Positions 16,101 to 24,875 of a stretch of DNA of 64,000 nucleotides are shown here, piece by piece; position 1 is the first letter of the stretch; every line of letters begins with the position of its first letter. The stretch covers positions 186,001-250,000 of the forward strand of contig JAZGEF010000069.1 in the NCBI GenBank assembly GCA_036478595.1, read 5' to 3'. This DNA comes from Granulosicoccus sp036478595. GTDB lineage: Bacteria > Pseudomonadota > Gammaproteobacteria > Granulosicoccales > Granulosicoccaceae. Under the pieces are notes generated by a model. The model was not told the DNA's origin, searched no databases, and saw only the letters and a list, made by a program, of their open reading frames with translations. Position numbers and translations under genes: made by a program.

Positions 16101-17120
16101 ATGAATTGCACACTACAGACTCTACGCCGTATTGGTCTCGCAACATTAATCTCCACTACGCTCATCTCTTGCAGCGGTGGCGGCGGTGGCGGTGCTCCGG
16201 CAGGAACCGGAGTAGCTGGATCGTATTTGTATGTGTCCGTGCCTACGTTCTATTTTGGCACACAGGACGTGGGTACCCGCTCTACGCAGGAAATCCAAAT
16301 CACTAATCGTGGTGGCGATATCTATCCGATTAATTCACTCAAGATAATTGGCGATAACTCGGATGAGTTTGAAACTGACCATGTCGATGAAATAGTACTG
16401 AATCCCTCCGAGGCGATAAAGATTCGGCTAACATTTGCACCGGTAACCGATGGTAGAAAGTTTGCTGATCTTGATATTGATTTCGATACTATCGTACAAG
16501 TTAGTGACGCTGCCAATCAAAACGAGCAGGTATTTTACGCCGCTCAGGCACTTGAAGACGACGGCCACTATGTAGAATCTCGAGCAAAGTATAAAGAATA
16601 TCTGGCAGCCGACCCTGTTACTGTTAACAAGCAACGCGCAGCGATTAAGGAACCCGTACTAAACGAATCAACACTGTACGGCGAAGCTGACGGCATTGGC
16701 TTTGATTTATATCTATCTGCACTTAATGCCCGGCAGACTGGCGATACACAAAACGCGATGCGGGATATTGACGCCTTGCTCGCCACCTCTCCTGAGAGTT
16801 ACTTTGCCGATGATGCGCTCTATCTAAAAGGTTATAGCCAGTTAATGGATACAGACGAATATCCCCAAAGTGTCGCAACCATGAAGCGTTTGCGTAAGCA
16901 GTATCCAGACACCACCTACTACGATACTGCCTTATATGCAGAAGCCATGGCTCATCAAGAAATGGGTAACCGTCAGCTAGCTGTCTCAATCTATGAAGAC
17001 TTACGCTACAAACATACGGGTGTAGACATACTAGGCATCACCATGGCAAAAGATAATATTTTGTCACGCGCCTGGTTCGAGCGCGCCAGCAATGCACTAG
17101 CTAGCATGGACGCAGGCTAG
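16101..17120 (+). CDS. Lipoprotein with ASH/HYDIN-like domain and TPR repeats
   Basis: About 339 residues from ATG 16101 (AGGATGG upstream); upstream in-frame ATGs exist at 16089. The lipoprotein signal (RRIGLATLISTTLISC) is followed by a run of six glycines. Residues 40-130 look like a choice-of-anchor/ASH beta sandwich (FYFGTQDVGTRSTQEIQITN, then LTFAP). The C-terminal half has TPR-type helices (FYAAQALEDDGHYVESRAKYKEYL; SYFADDALYLKGYSQL; YYDTALYAEAMAHQEMG) resembling the YbgF/BamD style of outer-membrane assembly TPR proteins. It probably sits in the outer membrane facing the periplasm. Its function is unknown. Confidence 0.75.
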   Translation: MNCTLQTLRRIGLATLISTTLISCSGGGGGGAPAGTGVAGSYLYVSVPTFYFGTQDVGTRSTQEIQITNRGGDIYPINSLKIIGDNSDEFETDHVDEIVLNPSEAIKIRLTFAPVTDGRKFADLDIDFDTIVQVSDAANQNEQVFYAAQALEDDGHYVESRAKYKEYLAADPVTVNKQRAAIKEPVLNESTLYGEADGIGFDLYLSALNARQTGDTQNAMRDIDALLATSPESYFADDALYLKGYSQLMDTDEYPQSVATMKRLRKQYPDTTYYDTALYAEAMAHQEMGNRQLAVSIYEDLRYKHTGVDILGITMAKDNILSRAWFERASNALASMDAG

Positions 17121-17179
17121 GCGAGCTGCCACTGATGCTTCTGTGATAACGTGTGCGCCACACTGATGCGCATACCCCC

Positions 17180-18013
17180 ATGACCCAACGTTCAATTCTG
17201 ATCACCGGCTGCTCCTCCGGCATTGGTTACGATGCCGCTACAACCTTGCACGCTCAGGGTTGGCAGGTGTTTGCCACCTGTCGCCAAGAAGCCGATTGCT
17301 TACGCTTACAAGGCGAAGGCCTACGTAGCTTTGTGCTCGACTATGCCAGCTCAGAATCCGTACTAGAAGGCGCACGCCGGGCTCTTAACGAAACCAACGG
17401 TAGGCTCGACGCCTTATTTAATAATGGCGCTTATGGTATTCCCGGCTTGGTTGAAGATTTGCCTCGGAATGCCTTGCGAGCTATTTTTGAAACTAATCTG
17501 TTTGGTCAGTTCGAGCTTATTAATGCACTAATACCATCCATGCGAGAAAACCGGCAAGGCCATATTATCAATTGTTCTTCGGTATTAGGATTTTGTGCTT
17601 TGCCTAATAGAGGCGCGTATAACTCCACCAAATTCGCAATGGAAGGCTTAAGTGACACCCTTCGCTTGGAGCTGCACAATACTAATATCCATACCGTACT
17701 CATCGAGCCAGGGCCGATCGGTACAAAGATTCGCGTTAATTCACAACCGCATTTCGAAAAATGGATCGACGTTGAAAACTCTGTAAACAAGGCGCACTAT
17801 CAAACAAAAGTAATACCACGGTTGTACGAAACGGATGGTAAAAAAGACAAGTTTGAATTGCCATCCTCTGCTGTTACCGATGTGCTGCTAAAAGCGCTTA
17901 ATAGCAGTAAACCAAAGCCTCGGTATTACGTCACTACTCCAACCCGCTTTGCAGGCGTATTAAAACGAATGTTATCGACAAGCCTGTTCGATCAATTTTT
18001 TGTCGAGCGATAA
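17180..18013 (+). CDS. Short-chain dehydrogenase/reductase
   Basis: Classical SDR of about 277 residues from ATG 17180; an in-frame GTG at 17153 is possible. Cofactor loop TGCSSGIG (TGxxxGxG), NNGAYG (NNAG equivalent), the catalytic serine in NCSSVLGF, YNSTK (YxxxK), and IEPGPIGT after it are all present. The C-terminal tail RYYVTTPTR with KRML resembles the YbbO-like oxidoreductases. Substrate unknown. It converges on the fructosamine-kinase-like gene; a small perfect hairpin (ACCAAC/GTTGGT, 18021-18036) lies between them. Confidence 0.88.
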   Translation: MTQRSILITGCSSGIGYDAATTLHAQGWQVFATCRQEADCLRLQGEGLRSFVLDYASSESVLEGARRALNETNGRLDALFNNGAYGIPGLVEDLPRNALRAIFETNLFGQFELINALIPSMRENRQGHIINCSSVLGFCALPNRGAYNSTKFAMEGLSDTLRLELHNTNIHTVLIEPGPIGTKIRVNSQPHFEKWIDVENSVNKAHYQTKVIPRLYETDGKKDKFELPSSAVTDVLLKALNSSKPKPRYYVTTPTRFAGVLKRMLSTSLFDQFFVER

Positions 18014-18100
18014 ACGGCGTACCAACCCCAGTTGGTCAGCTTATTTGGTGCTTGTACTGGCATTGCAAGGCCATCGCCGCGGCATAACAACGCGAATCGG

Positions 18101-18964
18101 TTACAGGTATTTTTTTAAGGCCGCAAGTGTTGCACCGCGATAAGAGCCACCAAACTTAATGGCATGCACGGTTAACGGCGCCAGTTGATGTAATGATATG
18201 CGCGATTGCCACTCAGCTTGTAGTGGGTATTCCTCGTTATACGCTTTGAGGCAGGATTCATCATAACCGCCAAATAGCATCATCATTGCAATGTCAAACT
18301 CCCTGCTACCACCATGCGCTGCAGGGTCAATTAGCCAGCTTTTACCCTTCGCATCGCAAACCCGATTACCCGCCCACAAATCGCCATGCAGTAACGATAC
18401 GGGCTCATCCAGTTGCCACTGTTTAAGCAAGGACGATATGAGCCTTAAGCCTCTTATGCCGTTATCAGGTAGTGCACCGCGGCTCTCTGCTATATCCGCC
18501 AATGGGAGTAGTCGCTGAGTAGCATAAAATGTTGCCCAATCTTGGCTTGGCTTATTAGGCATGGCCAAGCTGCCAGTAGTGCAACCATCGGGTCGCCCAA
18601 AGCATTTAAACGGTTGTTTATGAAGCAGCGCTAACGATCTACCTAGCTCGCCATCATCCATGCTTGGACGCTGCCCAATGTCTATCCACTCTAGCGCAAG
18701 AAACGGCGGGTCATCAGACACTGTCAACACTTCGGGTATTGCCACGGTGCCACTTGATCGCAGCCACGATAATCCCTTGGCTTCAGTTGTGAAGAAACCC
18801 AGTGGCGGCGCTCGATGCGTTTTAATAAAAACTGATTTCCCAGAGGCTAACTCGGCACGATACGCTTCAGCAAAATCGCCACCACCTACCGACGCTAACA
18901 CACGAATAGAATCGCCCAATGCCTGCTCCGCTGCTGTCTGCCAATGAATATCTGCACCACTCAT
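18101..18964 (-). CDS. Fructosamine/ketosamine-3-kinase family protein
   Basis: A 287-residue kinase of the FN3K/aminoglycoside-kinase fold. Seen: GGGDFAEAYRAEL at the nucleotide end, FIKTH with the ATP lysine K48, LALEWID hinge, the catalytic loop HGDLWAGN (193-200), LIDPAAHGGSREFDIAMM (metal Asp 213), and a C-terminal YRGATLAALKKYL. The known role is phosphorylating glycated amines so that they break down. It is the last gene of the recycling operon, 7 bases after anmK. Together with the fold it shares with amino-sugar kinases, this makes an amino-sugar or muramyl substrate worth considering (inference). Confidence 0.85.
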   Translation of the reverse strand: MSGADIHWQTAAEQALGDSIRVLASVGGGDFAEAYRAELASGKSVFIKTHRAPPLGFFTTEAKGLSWLRSSGTVAIPEVLTVSDDPPFLALEWIDIGQRPSMDDGELGRSLALLHKQPFKCFGRPDGCTTGSLAMPNKPSQDWATFYATQRLLPLADIAESRGALPDNGIRGLRLISSLLKQWQLDEPVSLLHGDLWAGNRVCDAKGKSWLIDPAAHGGSREFDIAMMMLFGGYDESCLKAYNEEYPLQAEWQSRISLHQLAPLTVHAIKFGGSYRGATLAALKKYL

Positions 18965-18971
18965 AGCTGGG

Positions 18972-20075
18972 TTATCCAGCCTCTACCGTTTTACCACCAC
19001 AACATGGTGCGTTAACACCAGTGGTTCCTGGAAACGTATAGGGCAGTTGAAACTGATGCCGCGCAGCCAAGTACGCCATCAATTCGGCTTCCGTATAATC
19101 TCCATCCATTCCCACTGCATTAACTGTTTTAAGATCACACGGTAGTTTCAATCCAAGGTTGTTCATCAGTACTACATTGTGTTGCCCACCACCTGCGACA
19201 ATCATACTCACCGGTTGAGTTGGCAGCTGTTTTACCGATCGCGCTATGGATTCAACTGTGAAGGCATTTAGTGTGGCCATCGTATCGTTAGCGTTAAGCG
19301 ATTTAAGTTGATCCCTCATGGTAGAAAAATACTGACGATCAAGTGATTTTGGCGGCACACGATCAAAATAAGGGTCGCTCATTAAACCACTAAGCCGTGT
19401 TTGATCAACGCACCCTAAAGCGGCAACCGCGCCGGCTTCATCGTAACAGCGATCGAATTGCTGACGCATATAATCGTCCATCAAACAATTACCTGGGCCG
19501 CAATCAAACCCCAACAAATCATTACCATCCCAAAGAGTGACATTGCTGATACCACCGATATTAAGAAACGCTGCTGGCGACTTCGCTCCACACTCATTCA
19601 AAAGGTACTGATGATAGATAGGAGCTAGAGGCGCGCCTTGCCCACCATGCAACATATCGTTTTGCCGAAAATCAAACACCGTGCTGATACCAGTTAGGCA
19701 AGCTAATGCACTAGCATCTCCCAATTGAATCGTTAAGGCCGCATCTGGATTGTGATAAACCGTTTGGCCATGAAACCCAAGCAGATCGATGTTTACTGCC
19801 GCCCGCTGCTTTAATTCATTTACGACAACTGCATGATCTTCTGCAATTAATAGCTCTAGCTCTTTCGCGGTTGCTCGGTGTATGAGTAGGGTTTCTGGGT
19901 GGTTAACCAGATGCATTATCGCCTGCTTTGTCGCCTCGCGATATTCACCTGTTAATACATATGGCGTTCGACTCAGTGTTTTGCCATCTGTATTCACTAA
20001 CGCCGCATCAATGCCGTCAACACTAGTACCTGACATTAAACCGATTACTGACAACATAGGTATTGGAGTGTTCAC
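18972..20075 (-). CDS. anmK: Anhydro-N-acetylmuramic acid kinase
   Basis: Phosphorylates and opens 1,6-anhydro-MurNAc to MurNAc-6-phosphate in cell-wall recycling, in the cytoplasm. Signature SVIGLMSGTSVDGIDAALV at the N-terminus, FHGQTVYHNP, FLNIGGISNVT, GFDCGPGNCLMD and the late VAGGGQHNVVLM are all family blocks; length about 367. Starts: GTG 20075 forms a GTGA overlap with the upstream stop, GTG 20081 and ATG 20057 are alternatives. I favour 20075 because of the coupling and a GGGG upstream. No murQ etherase gene follows; it would have to be elsewhere. Confidence 0.93.
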   Translation of the reverse strand: MNTPIPMLSVIGLMSGTSVDGIDAALVNTDGKTLSRTPYVLTGEYREATKQAIMHLVNHPETLLIHRATAKELELLIAEDHAVVVNELKQRAAVNIDLLGFHGQTVYHNPDAALTIQLGDASALACLTGISTVFDFRQNDMLHGGQGAPLAPIYHQYLLNECGAKSPAAFLNIGGISNVTLWDGNDLLGFDCGPGNCLMDDYMRQQFDRCYDEAGAVAALGCVDQTRLSGLMSDPYFDRVPPKSLDRQYFSTMRDQLKSLNANDTMATLNAFTVESIARSVKQLPTQPVSMIVAGGGQHNVVLMNNLGLKLPCDLKTVNAVGMDGDYTEAELMAYLAARHQFQLPYTFPGTTGVNAPCCGGKTVEAG

Positions 20076-20854
20076 ACACACCCCAAGATTGCCAAGCGCT
20101 TCATGGCAGTTATCGACCCCTCTTTTTGCTTTATGCGCGCTGTAGCGCTTAGCAAGGGCTCACTAGCCACTTGCATATGGTGAGCATTAGCGTGTAATAA
20201 CTGAGTGCCGGATTGCATAACACCGACGTGGCATTTCCAAAATACCAGATCGCCACGCTGTAGTTGCTCTACGCTTTCAACAGCAGTACCGTGCGCTTGC
20301 TGTTGCGAAGAGTTTCTCGGCATACTAAGCTGTGCGCTCTGTGCTGAGAGCTGCACTAATGCCGAACAATCAAGACCGCTGTGCGTACGGCCACCCCAAC
20401 GATACGGCACGCCTAAAAACGATTCTGCAACACTCACCCAATCGCGCTGCAGCTCATTGCTAGATACCATATGTGATTCTGGAATGTACCCATGCGTATT
20501 CAAAGGTAATGCTACTTGGTTGATATTATCTTCTTGACCTTTAACCGTTATCAATGACCCCATACTCAATAACATTAAGGATTGGCTTTTGATGTTTTCG
20601 TTTTCTCTGACCCAACTTGCAAGAACCGACAAACGATGGGTTGCGGCAGGCAGATCTCCTAGTGCAGCGCTCGGTACCCACCCCTCGTAGCCATCGCTCG
20701 TTAGTCGACCAAACACGAACCTTGATTCGCTCTTGCTGATTTCAGCGTTAACCTCAAACTGCTCACCAAATAAACATTCGGTTTCTAACTCCGCTGTAGC
20801 ATCAGCTACCGCATAAAGCGGCGCACTACGCAATACGATGGTCTTAGTGCTCAT
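20072..20854 (-). CDS. NlpC/P60 cysteine peptidase with SH3-like N-terminus
   Basis: A 260-residue cytoplasmic enzyme without a signal peptide. Residues 1-130 form two SH3b-like segments (VFGRLTSDGYEGWVPSAAL; LPLNTHGYIPESHM). The C-terminal domain has the NlpC/P60 triad: C163 in GLDCSALVQ, H209 in CHVGVM, H221 in LLHANAHH. This is the arrangement of gamma-D-glutamyl-L-diaminopimelate peptidases such as YkfC, which trim murein peptides taken up by the cell. It is coupled upstream to the amidase (ATGA) and downstream to anmK, supporting a role in recycling rather than wall growth. Confidence 0.87.
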   Translation of the reverse strand: MSTKTIVLRSAPLYAVADATAELETECLFGEQFEVNAEISKSESRFVFGRLTSDGYEGWVPSAALGDLPAATHRLSVLASWVRENENIKSQSLMLLSMGSLITVKGQEDNINQVALPLNTHGYIPESHMVSSNELQRDWVSVAESFLGVPYRWGGRTHSGLDCSALVQLSAQSAQLSMPRNSSQQQAHGTAVESVEQLQRGDLVFWKCHVGVMQSGTQLLHANAHHMQVASEPLLSATARIKQKEGSITAMKRLAILGCV

Positions 20855-21285
20855 ACGTTTAATGGCTCAACATTAATACCTCTGGATTGGCACCAATCGG
20901 CTACGTCAAAGTTAGGGCAAGTTTTTTGCGTATATGAAAAATCACAATGGCCGCAAATTGTGGCCCCAGGATAAAACGCTCGCCATTCACGTAAGGTTGC
21001 CTCTAACGTTTCAAATTGCTTATCGGTAAACTCGTGACATCCGATCAGGCAAACGCCCACGCTCTGATCATTAAACCCAAATACATGTGCACCAGCCCAA
21101 TACTCAGGACGCCCCATTTCGAGTTGCCCCGAACGTCGTATCACCCGATGATACCCAATACCGTGCCAACCAAAACCAAGATGCATTTCATGAACATCAC
21201 TTGATGACATGTCGACCGCATCTTCGGATGCTGAGCAGTGCACCACTAGGTAGTTGACATTTTCTTGTTTTAAAATTTGGCTCAT
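20851..21285 (-). CDS. Zinc-dependent N-acetylmuramoyl-L-alanine amidase (PGRP/T7-lysozyme type)
   Basis: Amidase_2 family protein of 144 residues without signal peptide, so cytoplasmic. It cleaves the MurNAc-L-Ala bond. Zinc ligands by comparison with T7 lysozyme: H16 in VVHCSAS, H113 in CGHCDFS, C123 in KTCPNFD, with K121 in the position of the T7 catalytic lysine. GIGYHRVIRRSG and VGVCLIG are also typical. In context it may do the job of AmpD, separating the peptide from anhydro-MurNAc. ATGA overlaps on both sides tie it to the GH20 and NlpC/P60 genes. Confidence 0.88.
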   Translation of the reverse strand: MSQILKQENVNYLVVHCSASEDAVDMSSSDVHEMHLGFGWHGIGYHRVIRRSGQLEMGRPEYWAGAHVFGFNDQSVGVCLIGCHEFTDKQFETLEATLREWRAFYPGATICGHCDFSYTQKTCPNFDVADWCQSRGINVEPLNV

Positions 21286-23219
21286 GAGCTAAATAACGTT
21301 GGCATCGTATTACAAAGTGCTGAAAATCGTTTCCAATCTTTATTGTGCTTTTTTGTCCAAGCCGTTTCTGCCATGGCTGACAATCGTGGAAACACCAGAT
21401 AGTCAAACACTGTGGTATTAGTCATTTGTTCTGACCAGATACAGGCTTGTACACCCATACATTGTTGTTTTAAGTGTTCGCCCCACCCTGCAGTCGGATC
21501 AAACGCATAAGTTTGCTCCAGACAAACAGAACCCGCCCAAGCTAAACCCGGCTCAGACCATTCATCCGCCATCGCCATATCAAGATAATAGGCTTGCCCA
21601 GCGCTTACGACAACCTTGTATCCGCGGCTTGCAAGCTGTTTTGCAACATCTGTATCAAGCCAAGCCACCAAGTACGAGCTATCAGTGCCAATGCCACCTT
21701 CTATGGCGGCCTCCTGCCACGCACCGGTGGTGATACCACGCTCTTTAAGCAGGGCGTGTATTCTTTTTAGAAATACGGCTTGTAGAGTGCGCGCAGTTTC
21801 ACTGTTTTCAGCGCCATTGATCGAAGGCGCTACATGCCATGCCGCCTCTGGCACTTCATCGGCACCCACATACCAATAGTTGCTCGGAAATAGTGGCAGG
21901 AGCTCATCGAAAACGTGCTCGATAAACGTATAGGTTTCATCACGAACAGGGTTTAGGCAATTATTAGGGAACCCCTGTAATGATCGATAAGAGTCCGGCT
22001 CTAACGGATCGGCTAGTTCCGTAATGGATTGCAGCGCAGCATAACTATGGCCAGGCATATCAAACTCTGGGACAACGATCACGCCCAAGCGACTGGCTGT
22101 TTTCACCACTCTACTGATATGTTGCTGTGTATAGAAGCCACCAATAGTTTGACTGCCTGTACCCAACACCGGCGGCACAGGCTTACCATGTCCGCGCCAG
22201 GCACCCACATTCGTTAGCTCTGGATACGCATCAATCTCAACACGCCATGCTTCATCGTCGCTTAAATGCCAATGAAAGCGGTTGAGCTTGTTCCATGCCA
22301 TTACGCAAAGAAACCGCTCTATGGTGTCAACTGAATAAAACTGTCGCGCAACATCCAAGTGACAACCTCGCCATTCATGTGCAGGGTGATCGTTAATGTC
22401 GCCTGCAGTTGGAAACGCTGTAGAAGTGTTATTGATTGATGCGCGCAACAATTGACCTAAGCTAATTAAGCCATACAAAAATCCCGTTGTGTTTGAAGCC
22501 ACTACCATTACATGGTCTGAATCAAACCTTAAGCTGTATTGCTCATCAGCGTATTGATTATTTTGGCTAAACCACACAGCCAGTGGAGTTGCAGTTTGAG
22601 GCTTATACCATTGCTCTTCTGGAAAGAGCCGTTCAGCCATACCAATAAAGCTTTCCACCACTGCTTGCGGCTGTGCAACTGGGCTACCAAAATCTAAACC
22701 GGTCGGCCCGTTTCTGGCACCTTGCAATCCGACTTCATTGGGATACGGTGTAATGCTCCAACTATCGTCATTCAGGATTTCACCCACAGCAGGCTCAAAG
22801 TTCAAGTCTTTCGGCGTATACAACACTGAACCTTGTTGCGCAGTTGTTTGCGTTATCGGCACGTCCAATAATTTACCGTCCTGCAAGCAAAGATAAGCAC
22901 TGACAATCCCTTCAGTGTAGTGCCGCATTGGATAGTCCGGCTCTCCAACTTCAATGCACCAAATGCTATCGGGTGTTGGCGGGTTATTTTGGTCGGGAGT
23001 AAATACCGCATAATTGGAAATGTACTCAAACAATGTGGCACCAGATACAACAGTGTTATCGTTGAATCTCACCATTCCTGACAAGCAAAGCTTGGCGTGC
23101 TCAAGCACATACTCACTGTGATTGTGCAAGGATATTTTGCCAGAATCGATATAACCGTTAGGGCCAAACTGCCAATTAACATGAAGTTGAATTAACACAG
23201 TTTGATCAGGCATTATCAT
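21282..23219 (-). CDS. Beta-N-acetylhexosaminidase, glycoside hydrolase family 20
   Basis: Releases terminal GlcNAc/GalNAc from chito-oligosaccharides or other beta-hexosaminides. The protein has 645 residues and no obvious signal peptide, suggesting a cytoplasmic enzyme. The GH20 core begins near residue 285 (EWRGCHLDVARQFY), includes NRFHWHLSDDEAWRVEI, PEFDMPGHS, the catalytic pair D454-E455 in VGADEVPE, and AWQEAA and QACIWSE. The first 280 residues form the usual N-terminal beta domain. It overlaps the MATE gene by 14 bases and the amidase by 4. In the cytoplasm it could take imported chitobiose or replace NagZ; it is not the NagZ (GH3) family. Confidence 0.9.
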   Translation of the reverse strand: MIMPDQTVLIQLHVNWQFGPNGYIDSGKISLHNHSEYVLEHAKLCLSGMVRFNDNTVVSGATLFEYISNYAVFTPDQNNPPTPDSIWCIEVGEPDYPMRHYTEGIVSAYLCLQDGKLLDVPITQTTAQQGSVLYTPKDLNFEPAVGEILNDDSWSITPYPNEVGLQGARNGPTGLDFGSPVAQPQAVVESFIGMAERLFPEEQWYKPQTATPLAVWFSQNNQYADEQYSLRFDSDHVMVVASNTTGFLYGLISLGQLLRASINNTSTAFPTAGDINDHPAHEWRGCHLDVARQFYSVDTIERFLCVMAWNKLNRFHWHLSDDEAWRVEIDAYPELTNVGAWRGHGKPVPPVLGTGSQTIGGFYTQQHISRVVKTASRLGVIVVPEFDMPGHSYAALQSITELADPLEPDSYRSLQGFPNNCLNPVRDETYTFIEHVFDELLPLFPSNYWYVGADEVPEAAWHVAPSINGAENSETARTLQAVFLKRIHALLKERGITTGAWQEAAIEGGIGTDSSYLVAWLDTDVAKQLASRGYKVVVSAGQAYYLDMAMADEWSEPGLAWAGSVCLEQTYAFDPTAGWGEHLKQQCMGVQACIWSEQMTNTTVFDYLVFPRLSAMAETAWTKKHNKDWKRFSALCNTMPTLFSS

Positions 23220-24573
23220 ATGCTCTTAAGCGATCGCGCAAACGCATACCTAATAGCAATGAGGATACCGATAAACCTATCACTAAGCCCATCCACAAGC
23301 CAGTTGCCCCCATGCCCCAGTGGTTAGCAGCAAAATAACCCAATAAAAACGCCACACCCCAATAGGAAAACGCATTGATCAGCATCGGTATTCGTGTGTC
23401 TTGTAAACCTCGTAGCATGCCCATTAAAACAGCTTGTGCGCCGTCAGATAGCTGAAAGAGTGCTGCAAAAATTAGCAAAGTTGCGGCCAATGATTTAACT
23501 GACTCATCTGTTGTGTACAGTGTGGGTAGGGCGTGTCGCGTCGCCAGCAGAATAAGTGCGGTAGTACCCGCCAACATCACCATCAACAGCAAACCACTGG
23601 TTACTCGTAAACGTATTGATGAGGCTAATCCACGGCCATACACATGGCCAATCCTGGCGGTGATTGCAAATGACATCCCCAGCGGAAGCATATAGGTAAG
23701 CGCCGAAATACTGATCGATATATTATGCGCAGCGGATTCCTCTGAGCCAAGCAAACCCATTTGGATTGCAGTGGCAGCAAACAGTCCGGCTTCAAACAAC
23801 AGTGCAAAAAATATTGGCACCGACAGGACCAACATTATTTTTTGTGCGTTGATATCAATACGTTCAAACTGTGCGAACAATTGGTATCGCAAAAAACGCG
23901 GGCCCCGCATAAACCAAAACAACACAAAGGCCATTGCCAAGAAGACAAACGTGGTTGATAAGCCAATACCCACCAAACCCAACTTAGGTAGACCGAACCA
24001 ACCCAAGCCAAAGCCAAGATTGCCCAACAAGTTAACCAACACACCCACCATCTGGACAATCAACACTGGCCTGGTGATCCCGGTTGCTTCAAACACGTTG
24101 CGGCAAACCATTACCATCGCAAACGCGGGCATACTCCAGCACGCTGCAAACATATACTGCTGTATAAGCGGAGCTAGGTCATCAGCCAGTTTCCAATAAG
24201 GCACGCTAAACGCAATGGCAAGACAAAGTATTAGTGATGCCAAGCCGCAAAACACACCCAGCCATATGCCTTGTCTAAAGCACGCGCCCACTGCATTGCG
24301 GCGGCGTTCCCCAATCAGCTTAGATAAAGTGGGAGACAAGCCAGCGATTAAACCAATACAAATCAATGAAGAAAAAAACCACATGCCCGCACCGATGCCA
24401 CCGGCGGCTAATTCATCTCGACCCAGACGACCAGCTACAAGCGCATCCACTATTCCATTGGACGATTGTAATACTTGTGCCGCCATCAAAGGCAAGGCCA
24501 TACGCAGAGTACGACGGCAATCAGCGAAAATTGCTCGCCTACTGAAACGCGAAACGTTGGAAGCGGTAGGCAT
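23206..24573 (-). CDS. MATE-family multidrug/sodium antiporter
   Basis: A 455-residue inner-membrane protein with about 12 hydrophobic segments arranged as two MatE halves. Typical blocks are ALPLMAAQVLQSSNGIVDALVAGRLG near the start and ISALTYMLPLGMSFAITARIG in the middle. It resembles NorM-type efflux proteins driven by Na+ or H+. It is the first gene of the recycling operon and overlaps the GH20 gene by 14 bases. Its role there is unclear: sugar or peptide export, or only a shared promoter. Confidence 0.88.
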   Translation of the reverse strand: MPTASNVSRFSRRAIFADCRRTLRMALPLMAAQVLQSSNGIVDALVAGRLGRDELAAGGIGAGMWFFSSLICIGLIAGLSPTLSKLIGERRRNAVGACFRQGIWLGVFCGLASLILCLAIAFSVPYWKLADDLAPLIQQYMFAACWSMPAFAMVMVCRNVFEATGITRPVLIVQMVGVLVNLLGNLGFGLGWFGLPKLGLVGIGLSTTFVFLAMAFVLFWFMRGPRFLRYQLFAQFERIDINAQKIMLVLSVPIFFALLFEAGLFAATAIQMGLLGSEESAAHNISISISALTYMLPLGMSFAITARIGHVYGRGLASSIRLRVTSGLLLMVMLAGTTALILLATRHALPTLYTTDESVKSLAATLLIFAALFQLSDGAQAVLMGMLRGLQDTRIPMLINAFSYWGVAFLLGYFAANHWGMGATGLWMGLVIGLSVSSLLLGMRLRDRLRAYDNA

Positions 24574-24875
24574 GGGAACTATCTAAACGTCAATTCAGCA
24601 AGCTTCACCATTTCGTTATTGATGTTGCTCTCTAATCTCTGTCGCGCTAAAACGGGATAATATACCTAATGCCCACAACACTCTAAATACGCGAGTGGCT
24701 GGAGAGCCGGTTAGTTGGTGCATGAGGATGCCTAAATTGGTGGGATTTGGAGATTCTACACACTTTGCGGCTGCCTGCTCGTATTGCTACAAGCAGGCAT
24801 TTACCTAGTTACGGCATTGTGTAGTAACTCAGCTTCACTACTAAGTCGCCCCCGTGTAGCAGGAGTGACGAGGAC
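24574..24875. other. Intergenic region with a perfect hairpin
   Basis: Holds the promoter region of the MATE-led operon and the 3' end of the dimethylglycine-dehydrogenase-like transcript. TGCCTGCT/AGCAGGCA (24772-24779 with 24792-24799) is a perfect 8-bp stem about 80-105 bases past that stop codon and could help end transcription, although no T-run follows on the minus strand. No gene is seen. Confidence 0.5.

Noticed and set aside
18021..18036. ACCAAC/GTTGGT hairpin as a terminator between the SDR and FN3K-like genes
   Set aside because: The stem is perfect but only 6 bp and has no clear T-run on either strand, so it is mentioned but not listed as a terminator.
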